NCBI RefSeq assembly: GCF_014356525.2
Contig: NC_052505.1
Span: forward strand, 26,350,549-26,414,548
Origin: Nilaparvata lugens
Taxonomy: Eukaryota; Arthropoda; Insecta; Hemiptera; Delphacidae
DNA: 64,000 nucleotides
Direction: 5' to 3'
Shown: piece by piece, positions 25,501 through 37,500 of the stretch
How the letters are laid out: every line of letters starts with the position of its first letter
Position numbering within the stretch: position 1 is the stretch's first letter
Notes under the pieces: generated by a model
Databases searched by the model: none
Told to the model about the DNA's origin: nothing
The model's input: the letters and a program-made list of their open reading frames with translations, nothing else
Made by a program: the position numbers and the translations under genes

Positions 25501-28500
25501 ATTCAAAACTCATTAACTAAATTTATCCAATTTATTTCTACTCTTTCAATGCTTTTCATAAAAATCATGATTTGAATATTTTACCTTTAGAATCATTTCA
25601 TAGAAAAGTTCACATAGAGAGTCTGTTGCTGTCCCAGTCAGTTATATGATTTGTAATTGTATTAATAAATGAATAAGTGAATACATGTTTCTTTTTGGCT
25701 CGAAAATGTGCGATACCAGCACGAAACACTTCGACACTATAAGACGTGCGTATTGATATTTTTCACAATGAGTATTTTTATTATAACTTATATTAAAATA
25801 GGCCTAAGTGTTGAATATTACCTCTTGGACTTTTCATTGGGCTTCTGCTCCTATCTGAGTATTCAGGAGAAGTTGGCAGACTTAGACCACCTCTCATGAC
25901 TCTGTAGTCATCCGGCTCCTGCATTTCAAGGAAAAAACTCGATTCAATACAAATCATGATAAAATTATTCAAATTCAATATTATTACTTGAGCAACGGCG
26001 AATGCTTTGAGCATGCGCCGCATGCCTCACAAAAACAGTTAGATAGAAGAGAAATAATTATGGTTGCTTAAACTTTATAAGTGTTCAAGATAGATACTAG
26101 AATTTATAATTTCTATAATGAATAATCCAAGTTTTCAGTAACAAATAACGAAATATGTAATAATAGTAAAAGTTGGCTAGTGAACTAGCTGTGGATGGAA
26201 GCGATTTATTCTTATGCAATTCAGAAGTCAACAGCGGAAAATTGATGTGCGCTCAATCACAATACGAATGGTTCATTACTGCATAATATTGCATTCGATC
26301 GACTTCAGTTTGTAGTTTTCAAGATATCCGCTCTTAAAAGTGTGACACTAAATTGTAGTTTTCAAGATATCCGCTCTTAAAAGTGTGACATTAAAAAGAA
26401 AAATCTGGTGTGGCGCACTCACACAACTTTCCTTGCCGTTATGAGAATTGATCACCTGACGCTAGTGTTGTCGCACATCTCAAGTCTACTTATAAACAAA
26501 GATCTGAGCCAGCTGGTGACAGGACAATAACGGTGGAGACATACGAGGTCTGCTATCTCTTCATAGTGAATCATTTAACAGAATCAACGGTTACCAACAG
26601 TTTGCAATTGGATAATCACATTTTCTGGAATTTCGAGCTTATTTTAAATTTTAGGTGAAAATATTTCTGAACATCAATCGTAGAGATTTTCATGCTCAAT
26701 CTTTTCCACTAGAATTTTTTTGTTTAAATTGTATTTGAAGCCTGATAATTTGGAATCTAAAATCAAACTTTGCATAGATGGGGCGGAGCTCCTGAAATTT
26801 TTACAGATATGGGACTTGTGACAGTTGATAGAACTTATCAATTTCTATTTTAGGTAAAAATTTGATCAAAATCATTGGAGCCGTTTTTGAGAAAATTGCG
26901 AAAAAACCTGTTTTTGACAACATTTTCGCCATTTTAGCTGCCATCTTGAATTGCATTTGATTGAAATTGTTCGTGTCGGATACTTAACACACACACACAC
27001 ACACACACACAACACACACACACACACACACCAATACCCAAAAACCACTTTTTTGGACTCAGGGGACCTTGAAACGTATAGAAATTGGGGTACCTTAATT
27101 TTTTCGGAAAGCAATACTTTCCTTACCTATGGTAATAGGGCAAGGAAAGTAAAAACAGTTTTGCTTACATTGTTTTACCGTTATAACTTTTTAAGGATTG
27201 ATGTGAAAAATCTGTGCTGATTATGAGATTATAGAGTATTCAATTATCTTCAATTTTAAGTATATTTTCACTATTCTATGCATTTATCTACGACTGTTGC
27301 ATCAGTTTTAGTGTTATATCTTAAGCTTTGTAACAAGAGATCAGTTGACGAGCTGACAAAATTGTGTAAATAACGCACATTAACGAACTACGAGGGTGAT
27401 TTTTTCAACCTCCGAGCACATATCATAGGACACAGACAAGCTTTGTAGGGAGGGGGGAAATGTTACTTAGCATAAGCTACACAGTCTGTACTCCCCACCA
27501 AACGCTCTCTGATCGGTGCTGCCAGATCGTCAATTGTGTTCGGGTTATAGACCCAGAAACATGGGCAACTCAATCAAGTCACCCGCCAAGTGCTAGTTGC
27601 TTAGCATTATTCGCTTTTTGCAAATAAAAATCCGATGATTCAGCATAAATCTACCGAAGATTGATTAACTTTTACACAGATAACTTTATCAATGATGATG
27701 TTGTGCGTGGATGGTGTTGGAAGATTCAAGACGTCAGTTGAAATGACCTCCGGAATCGTTGTGAGCTGAGGCAACTCGTCCTCACAGAGCTGGTGCAACC
27801 AAACGGATGCTTCAGCAAATGGAATTAGATATTTTCGATAAACCGCCATACAAACCTGACTTGGTCACTAGTAACTTACACATTTTCCCTTGACTAAAGA
27901 CATGACTTGGAAAACAGCATCCGATTTAACTAAAAGCACCAAAGCACCGTCATAGCCCAAAAACTCGTTTGGCGGAGACATTTCATGAACAGGATTTTAG
28001 TAAGCAGGCCCACTGGTATGATAAATGCATCAATCTTCTCGGGGATTATATTGAAGAATAGATAAATGTGTGAGTAACTTTTAGTGATAAAATTATTCTT
28101 TTATATACATTCGTCTTTCATAAATGGCTAATCGGAGGTTGAAAAATGACCCTCGTCGTATTATGATGATAAATTAGAATGTATTATATATTATGATAGA
28201 AGATTTTGGAGTTCTTCAGATGATCTACAAAGTCCAATTCAAAGATTTTTCGAAAATCCTTAAATGTTGACTGGAATCTTCGAATTCACTCACCAGCAAA
28301 CCAGGATTTGGTGGTTCGTCATCAGTTTGAGTTGCACTGTCCTTCAAACACACCATATCATGTGAGCAGTATGATATCTGAGGCTCTACTCTTGGATTAC
28401 GCACTTTGAGACGAGCCTGTAGCAAATATATCATTTGAATTAATTAAAACGATAATTGTTCAACATTTTAGAAATTTCACACATTATAGTAATTGGAAGA

Positions 28501-31500
28501 CAGATATTATGTTCTACAATTGTAGATATTTCCTTGACATAAATTAAATTTATAGATTTAGATAGAATTTTACTCTGATTTCGGACAGCCTTGACGAACT
28601 GATAAGGATGAATTACGGTTTGAGATCAATGACTATTTTAAGATTAAGGAGGGTCAATCACAGATCCTTCAAGGGTTCTTATATGCCCACAAAACCCATG
28701 AAAGAGCAAAATTCAGAGCAGTCAAAGGTTAATACTGCTACAAAAGAATTCCAGAAACAATATTCCTATGGGGAATTCCAATGAGAGTGCCTAGGAGTTA
28801 GTGGAGTTAACAGCTCAAAATATGGGACTATTTTTTAATAAAACATGGAAATTTGAGTGCCATGAACTTCTAAAACTATCAAACATAGAAAGGCGAACCC
28901 ATTCCGGTATTTTAGAGAATAAGATTTTCCTCAAAGGAATTCCAAATTGTACTTTTTCAAACAGTCGTTAAGTGATGTCAAAGAGTGTGAAATTGATCAC
29001 GTGCGACCTGAAAACTCTAACACCAGACCTCAGTCAACCAGGTACACGTGATTCTTTTCTATTTAGCTGAGTCTTTTTATATTTATTGAAAAGGAACATT
29101 GAGATTGATTTCTGAGCAGAGCGTGATAAACTAATTTTAATACCATGTTTATATTATATTGCTGGTGTTCAACATACATTTCAAACAGAGAATTGTTTGT
29201 ATTCTGCATAACCTAATTGGTAATATTGCTCATCTATCATGCTACTTAGCTAACTCCAATTAAATTCACAGAATTCACGAATTGTCTACTTACATGCGAA
29301 TCCGATGTGCTCTCCACATGGAGAACCACAGTATCAGAAGGCATTTTCAGACATAGTTCATTGGACACATCCGAGCGATGAGTATTTTTCATTCCTCTAT
29401 AATTCTGACGATACCTCTTTGGTGTCTGCGTCAGAACTGAGTTTGTGTTACTCTCATTGAAATGAATCTTTTTCTCTTGAAATAAACCATCTTTTTCGTT
29501 CGATTGAGAGTTTAGATTGTTTTTCAGCAAAGGAATCTGATTGTTGGATGCTTTCTTCATACGATCATTCATCTTTATTCCAACACTCTTCAGAGCTTCG
29601 TGCAACTCGACTATCTCTTCTTGTTTGACAAGTATTGCCTCACTGAGGTTGAGCACTTCAGATTCGGCTTCTTTCACCAAACGACGTTGCTCAACAAGTT
29701 CAGTACTCAGGCTAACTAGTACCTCATTGATGGATTTCAGCTCACTCCTCAACATTTTATTATCACGCTTCAGTTTCTCTTTCTCGTCCAATTTCCCACT
29801 ATCAATGGAAACGGATTTGTTTGTATTCTCTTGACATGGGAAGCAAACCCACGAATCCTCTTTTCCACTCCATTGTTCCTCGAAAGCTTCCACCGGAATA
29901 TCCAAGCAACTCAAATGGTAGAAACGCTGACAAACACCGGTGCATAGAATTTTCTTGTCCCTCCTTTTGAAAGGTTTGTCACACACCCTACACTTGGGGC
30001 CGTCAAAGCAACTGACGCACTGCCACTTCTCATCGGCTGCCCCCAGCAGTTTCTTGTAGCCAGAACAATGCACATGGAAATTGCGGTTGCACAATCCACT
30101 GCAACGAATCTTAGATTCGGTCTGTCCGATCAGTTTTGTGCAAACCGAGCATTTCTGGTTGACACACTTTGTGCACTGCCAAGCGGATTTCTTTTCAGCA
30201 GTGATTTTTTCAAAATCGGCAGGGGAAACAGAAGCACATTCCAAATGATACAAATGATCACAGTATCCACTGCATTTCAAGGTTTTTTCGTCCGCGGTCA
30301 ACGGTTTTTCACAACCGCCACAAACCGCACTCATTGCAATGTTTTTCTACGATTAAAAATAGTTTTAACTAGAAATCATCAACAAATAATGTTCGAACCC
30401 CTTTTTGTTCCTGAACAAAAAATAATAAACGACAATTTATAGCCTAATTAGAAAGAATTTAAATTTTTCTTTCTGAAATGTAAAGTAAGTCAGTAGAGCA
30501 TATTTTTTTAATTCAGTGATGTAGCCTATACTTTAAATTGATCTGTAGTAAGGGGGGATCTATACTCAAAACCTAATCAATGAAGGTTCAAAAAGTAGTT
30601 TCGGTTCGAACATTAGATAAAGCTATATTTTTCATCATCGATAGAGCCACTCCAGAAGGTTATTTTCTCAAAAAGTCCCAAGAAATACCCCTGGAACTCT
30701 TTCCCGAGCTGCCCTCAAAGTTAAAAAATGATTAAGGTATTAACGGGAAATCAATTATCTCTGTAACCATTAATCGTAATAAGTTATATTATTTATGTCA
30801 TTCGATTCGTTACATTATTGGGCTACAATATTGGTCTTATTCATTTTATTTATTGGATAGAGTAAACAATACAGTAGTCGGAAAAGAAAAAAACAGGCTA
30901 TTGCCCAAAACTTATTCAATTTCCTTATTTTGTCTTAAATTGTCCAAATATTATGTAGGCTATGTCCATTTAAATGTATACACTAAAAATAATCATCAAT
31001 CTGAATATTTTCCTCATGTAACCAACATTTTTCTTGATAAAAAATATATAGCCTATATGTAAAACTTTTATATCATTAATTGACTTTTTTGTTTTCTGCG
31101 ATTAACTTCTCAATAAGTGATTTCATGAAAAAATGGGACAAATAATAGATGTTGCCACTTCCATTGCAAATCCATTGATATGTATTTACGATTTGATTTG
31201 ACGCTGCGGAAGGTGAAACAGCCGACGCTGTACAGCGAGGCGGACCCCTCTGCTCTCACCATATTGAACTACAGTAGCCTATGTACTAAGTACTAGTAGT
31301 AGCCTACTACTGCATTCAACGCTTCCAATCTTATTTGCCCTAAGGCGCGCAAAACAATGCAATGTTTTTTAATATATGTGACAATAATTGACGACTGCAT
31401 TTCTTTAATCAAAGAGATTCAGATTTTATTATTCTTCAAGAAACTGATATATGCTTGAAAAGGTACCTATAAAAATAGTTAATTCTTACTAGAAACTGAA

Positions 31501-34500
31501 AATAGCTAGATATGAAACCATAGCTGCAAAATCTAGCAAATATCGAAAAATCGTTGATTTTAATCAACTGTGCAATTTAAACCCTATTATCTTCTTTTGA
31601 ATACAACAGTGTCAATGATCACATTAATAGTATTCCAGGTTCTTATTTTAAAATTAGTCATGTATCATAGAACATTCAACAATACTGGGTACTATCGACA
31701 CTTGATATTTCTAATATTCCTACATGACTGAAAGGAACGCTCGACTTGTATTCGTTTTCGATTCTTGTGAAATCACTAAAATTGCAGACTACTCCATCTA
31801 AAACTCACTGTGCTATTGGTAATAATTATTGAACATGATGTTGTCCACTATCCAACGGAATGAATGACGTATTAAAATTATTCGAAAGATGAATGTTACT
31901 CCTGGGATAAACTGGATTCGAGATCGATGAGAACAATCAAACTTTCAATACAGAACGAAGTAAAAATATGGAAAAACAGTTTTAGATAAACTTGAGAAAA
32001 CGTAGCTGAATGTTTCACGGGAGCAACCGTTATACTACTAGAGTTGGATCAGAACTGAACTGAATTGATACATTGTGGGTTGGAAATGGGGAGAATTTTT
32101 GAATAATGCTAAATACAGACCTTGTGACAAAATAAGAATGAATGCCATCGAATGCCGGAATGAATAAGAACACATCCATTAGCATAAAGCTGCATGCCAG
32201 CCTGCAGTTAATGGCCTGAGCGGATAATGAAATTCTGCCTCATAATATAAACAAGACGGATTTGCTAATAGGGTATAAACCCTTCGAAAAGTGCAAGCTA
32301 GGAATGAAACTGAAAAAGCAACTTGCGCATTATACGGGTAATCCATTGCATTGCCATTTATTCTAACATTTTGCTTGCTTCAGCTTGTAGAATGCTGAGG
32401 TTGTACTGGGGTCATACTTTATTGGAAATTTTATCAAATAGGGATAATTTATCACAGAATGTTTTTCATTTCAATGGTCTATACATTGAAAACATAGAAC
32501 AAAAATTTCAATCACTAGTTAGATCCACCCGACTAAGAATTGTATCTACTTATAGGCTAGTACGGTAATATTCTATTATCTAATTTATTTGCATGTTTGT
32601 TTTTATCTTACAGACACAACTATAGGAATTGGTAAAAACTAGAAAAATCTGTCTACAAGATGATATTAACAAATAAATACTGTACACAGATCAGCAGCAA
32701 AAAGGGATTCTTCTAAATAATTATAGCAAATCAAAAATATTTTGATAACAAACTTTGAAACTTATTTTCCCCCATTATTACTGTCTAAATTCTGAAGTTC
32801 GGTTATTTCATCTTGTTTTAAAAATTACATAACATCAAGTTCCCATCATTCTGGAGACGTTTGTTTATTGGGTACATCCATCAACTACTTTCACTATTTT
32901 GTATTGTTTGATTCCCTATTCGCCATTTCATTCCTAAGCTTACTAAATTCACTGTAGATGAGGAGTTAGCAATTCTCAATGAAATAGTGATGATACCAAA
33001 CGACATTAAAGTAAATGCAATGAATTGAAGATAAAAATGAAAAAAAAACTCTTTATTAGGTGGAGTTAGGACTTTCAAGTCCTCTCTACCACTCAGCAAT
33101 GTATATGCAATGTATAATTAGACATGGTAAGATTGAAAGAATACACGCAGAATGGAATTTTTGTTTCAAGAATGATTCTTAAAACAAAAAATAACCAACA
33201 TTGGGTAATTTTGATAAATATAGCGAGAAGATACTTTTCAAGTATGTTGATAAAATATGTTTCATGTTATATTTCATCTGTTATAATTATTTTAAACTAA
33301 TTCGCATTTCTGCATGTAAACATGAAACATATTCATTAAATAATATTCTGCCTATTCTTGATACAACCATTTCAATTTGCATACCTGATTCATATAATAA
33401 CAGAATTCCATTCTTCTCTCTTTTAAAAGTTGGTTTCGTTTGGCCTCGTATTCGCCCACCCCCATCAGTAAACTACCAGGAACAAAGTCAGAGAGAGTCG
33501 ACTTTCTCAAGCGCTTTTCATTTTCTAGGCAAACTACACAATCATTTCCCTGTCATAAAACGGATTAAGTTATATAGTTTAAGAAAACATATTAAAATAA
33601 AAACTCAACATTAACTTGATTAGAACTATAGATGTTAAAAAATATACTGCTAATTAGCCAAATTGGTGTTGGATTGAAATTAAAATGATACTGTTGAAAT
33701 ATAATAACTAGAATACATAATTTCAGCTTCTGTGGAAAATTGAACATGCACCCAAGGTCAGCATGAAATTTTCTGTCTAGCAAGATAATCTCGAAACTGG
33801 CTGGACTTTTGATTAGAGTTGAATATTTTCATTTCGTCCTTAACTTAGAGATAAACAAACTCTTCAATTCTCCAGAAAAGGCAACAATGAAATTTCAATT
33901 TATTTCATTGACCATAACCAGCTCTAATAAAAGTATTCATTTTCATTACTTAATAACTACTTATAAAATTCCAGTTGAATGAACTTTTAGAAACTGGAGT
34001 GTTGATTAGAATTAAAGATAACAGAAGCTAAATTGATAAACAAAATGCAACCTAATATTTCCATCTTCAGCTTTATAACAAACTAGTCCTACAAATAGTA
34101 TTTGGGTAAAGGCTTAAACATTTGTTAAGTAACTGGAATTGAATTAGTGTATACTCTATGTACATTGCAATGAGAATCAAAATTTAATAAGAGAAAGTTA
34201 CTGGTCATGAATTTTCACCGTCGTCGATGCTTTTTTAAAAAAATGGGGTCTCTCGGATTGTAAAAATTCAAGGCAGACAATCGGTTACATTAGAAACAAT
34301 ATTGGTATATGGATCTAATAAACTGTTCTTGAATTAGTCTTATTATAAAATAATATATATGAATAAGTTCAATAAGCTAGTCGGCCGGATAGCCGAGTTG
34401 ACTAAGGCGTTGCACCCTTCAGTCTGCTAGTGCTACCTGGTCGCGGGTTCGAATCCCGCCGTATTCCATCGAATAGGCACGGACGTTTGATCATCTCAAT

Positions 34501-37500
34501 TTACCCTCCCACTTCTCATTACCCACGCACAAGCAAAACACTCATGTGGGCATCATCCACAAAAAATCTATAATTGAGCGAAATGAGAATATTGTATGGA
34601 TGCCAAACCTTTAGTTAATGAGCAATTTTGTTCTCACCTGATGTGTCGTAGATTGGTCTGAGAGATGATCGGGTGTCTTCAGAATAGAAGGGATCCTCTC
34701 ATTTGTATCAGGTGTTTTGGGGTACTCATCGACAACAATCCTGCTGTTCCTCAAACAGGACTCCTCAGAGCCTTCAAACAGTTTTGCCAGTCGATCAATT
34801 TCCAATTGGCGGGGAGAGACGACTGGCATACTGTTGGACACAGCAAGCCTTGTGCGGTGCGTGAGTTGAGGTGACACTTGGCAGCCAAGCACTGCTGTGC
34901 CGGCTGTAGCAGCCATAGCAGACGCCAGTCGCTGCTTCTCCAACTCTCTACAGTTGACTAACACCAACTCTTTCGGTGGTTTCCGACGACGGAAACTTTT
35001 TGGAGTTTCAACCACTGAGGAAGCGTTTGTATCATGCAGGATTTCAACAGGTGGCAGCACTGGCATTTGTCTATTGCTCTGCAATGGTGTTGAGGTTTGC
35101 TTTTCATTGCAGCCCGCCTCCTTTTTCTTCACTTGAAAAGACGTTCGATTGGAGACATTTGAGTTTTCTTTCTCGTCCGCTCCGATTGGTGAATATTCCT
35201 GCAAAAGGGAGATTGAAAAATAAGAATAATATGAAATTTCTTATGATCTGTTCATAAAATTAACCAATCTATGAACTAAATGAGAATAGCCAAAATCTAT
35301 GAACAATGTGGAGAGTACAGATACTCTCTCGATCTGTTAAAGGCATTAAAGCAAAATGTATAATAGAAAATAGTGAAACAAAACGAGATTAAAGATTAAT
35401 AGTAATATTCATGTAAAATTTTTTATGATATGTGATAGGCCTAGGCCTACATGGGTATTTTTTCTAGTAAAAAATGAACTTTCATAAAAGTTATATATTT
35501 ATGTATGGCGACACATTTGAAATACTAACACGGTAATAGAGAATTTTTACTATGTATAATATTTTGAGATGAATTAACTAGTACTATCCTACTCATACGT
35601 AAGTGGTTTGATTAAGACGATACGAAATTCGTGTCCATGAAGATATAAGTGAAAGTACACGGTGTCCCAGGAAAAGGTTAACACGTTTAATTTTATATTA
35701 CGTGCCAAACGTTTTCAAATTTTACAAAGTAAGTTATGAAAATATTATGGGAAAATTTTAGCTCCCTAATTTTCGTACGAACAAAATGGCGGCATATTAA
35801 AAATTTTACCAATTCCTGGAAAAACTACTGCCGCCATTTTGTTTCAACGAGGGTTAGGGAGCTGGAATTTTCCCAGAATATTTTTATATTTTTTGAAGCT
35901 ACTACAATAATGTTAATGCGTTATTTTCGAAAATAAAAACAACAAGAGAGGGAATTTCGACTATATTGAAGGAGACTGGAGCGAGGACGAATTCAGAACG
36001 CAGGAAATACCATGGGGTGGAGGTCTTGCAACTGAAAATCGTCAAATTGGAAAAACAAATTCAAGGTTGACCAGCTAACAAATCATTAAAGGGATGGGGT
36101 CCAATACAATTCAATCTTCTTCTTCATTCCCCTATTCGTTCAGATTTCTTTTCTTTCGTAAATTTTCTCCACCTTGACGTGAAACTGATTTTTCATTGAT
36201 GTATAAATCTCGTTTCAATAATTTATTGTAACAGGAGACTTTTTTAGAACGGTCGGATTAGTTAAGGTAAATAATAGACGAAATAGTTCTTCATATGATG
36301 TAATCATTATAGTTCAGGTATATTATTAACTACAAACACATAATAATATTATGTGTATGTAGAATATAGTAGGGTAAACCAGCCCACGTTGGGACACCAA
36401 AATTCAAACAATTATAACTTGGACAAAAATAGAAAAAATCTTGTTTTTTTAATTTTATATTTATTGTATTTGCTTACACTTTCATCCTTGAGGATGGCAA
36501 CTGCATTGATTGTCAATTGATTTTTTTATTGCAAAAACAATTTTTTTTTGGGAGAGTCCCAACCTGGGATTAAGATCGGCCCACGTTGGGACATCCCTTG
36601 CCCAGGTTGGAACATTGAATTAAAAATGAGCAATTCATTATATTGTTAATTTATTAAAAACATATTAGAATTAGCATTTCATTATGAATATTACTAGTAC
36701 AAATACATTATTTGAAAATTTGGAAATCTCAAAGTACGCTATGTGTTTGAATTGATGCCTCTGAAGCAACATTACAGGCTATAATCATGATATCATATTT
36801 ATTTATAATTTATTTCATTGATATGTAGCCTACTTTGAGTAAACTAAGATTCAGAACCAGTGCTCATTATTGTAGTAGGTGCATATCTATCATTAAAGTG
36901 TCCCAATGTGGGCAGATGGTCATGGCTTTGTTTTAGACAGAATAACTGGAATAAAAGGTAAGAGTACAATAATGTTTTATTTGTCAAAATATTCATAAAA
37001 TAATACAGAAGGCATATTAGTTGTAAGACTTTCCTTGAATAGTGGATTTATAGAGTGGAAAATGAAATTCCTCTCCTCCAAAAAAACTTTGAGGTTACAA
37101 AAATGTGTTTTCAATTTTTCCTTTATAACGACTGGTGCTACAGCTGAAATTATTATGTCTGTAAATAAGGCTATGAACAGCTGATGAAACAACGCAGTTG
37201 TTGCCAGCCTAACACTCACTAATTTCTCACAACTTGAAGTGTCCCAACGTGGGCTGGTTTACCCTACATATTAGTACATACAGATTGGGTGAAAAGTCCG
37301 AGAACGGCTTAATATCTCATACACAAAGGTTATGATTGGAGATCCTACTAAAATTGAAAATACTACTTGACCATAAGTTCAAAAATCTGGTCCGCCATAT
37401 TGAATGCAACTTTATTTTTTTAAATGGGAAGGTGGTCATGCGATACATGATTTCGATATGAAATTTCAAGAAATAATCAATGGTGAAAACCGCACATCGA

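Larger units (their letters stand above)
15927..25821 (-). other. CSPP1-like intron 4 (9.9 kb), repeat-filled
   Basis: The longest intron of the gene. It holds a 100-bp direct duplication (16006-16110 / 16127-16225), two RTE-like LINE fragments, three minisatellite arrays and a GC-rich TATA-containing island at 24350-25090. 18260-20000 and 21240-22600 are plain AT-rich sequence with nothing recognised. Confidence 0.6.
25919..28293 (-). other. CSPP1-like intron 3: repeat copy B and a mariner
   Basis: Contains two tandem copies of a 43-bp unit (about 26312-26394, 'TTGTAGTTTTCAAGATATCC'), R1 repeat copy B (26397-27165) and a mariner-like element (27389-28160). No coding exon is recognised. Confidence 0.6.
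28417..34637 (-). other. CSPP1-like intron 2: hosts a nested gene and a SINE
   Basis: 6.2 kb. It contains the three-PHD-finger gene on the same strand (29246-30334) and a SINE (34382-34570) that ends 68 bp from the donor. 30340-34380 is AT-rich with no recognised feature. Confidence 0.55.

Noticed and set aside
27640..27849. 69-codon minus-strand ORF as a CSPP1-like exon
   Set aside because: It lies between the mariner ends and has no matching splice sites; the opposite strand carries the transposase remains.
33201..33614. 137-codon plus-strand ORF
   Set aside because: AT-driven composition, no domain, no splice context; most likely chance within an intron.
34382..34453. tRNA gene
   Set aside because: A and B boxes and T-arm are good, but the 5' and 3' acceptor strands do not pair and the sequence continues into a repeated tail; it is a SINE head.
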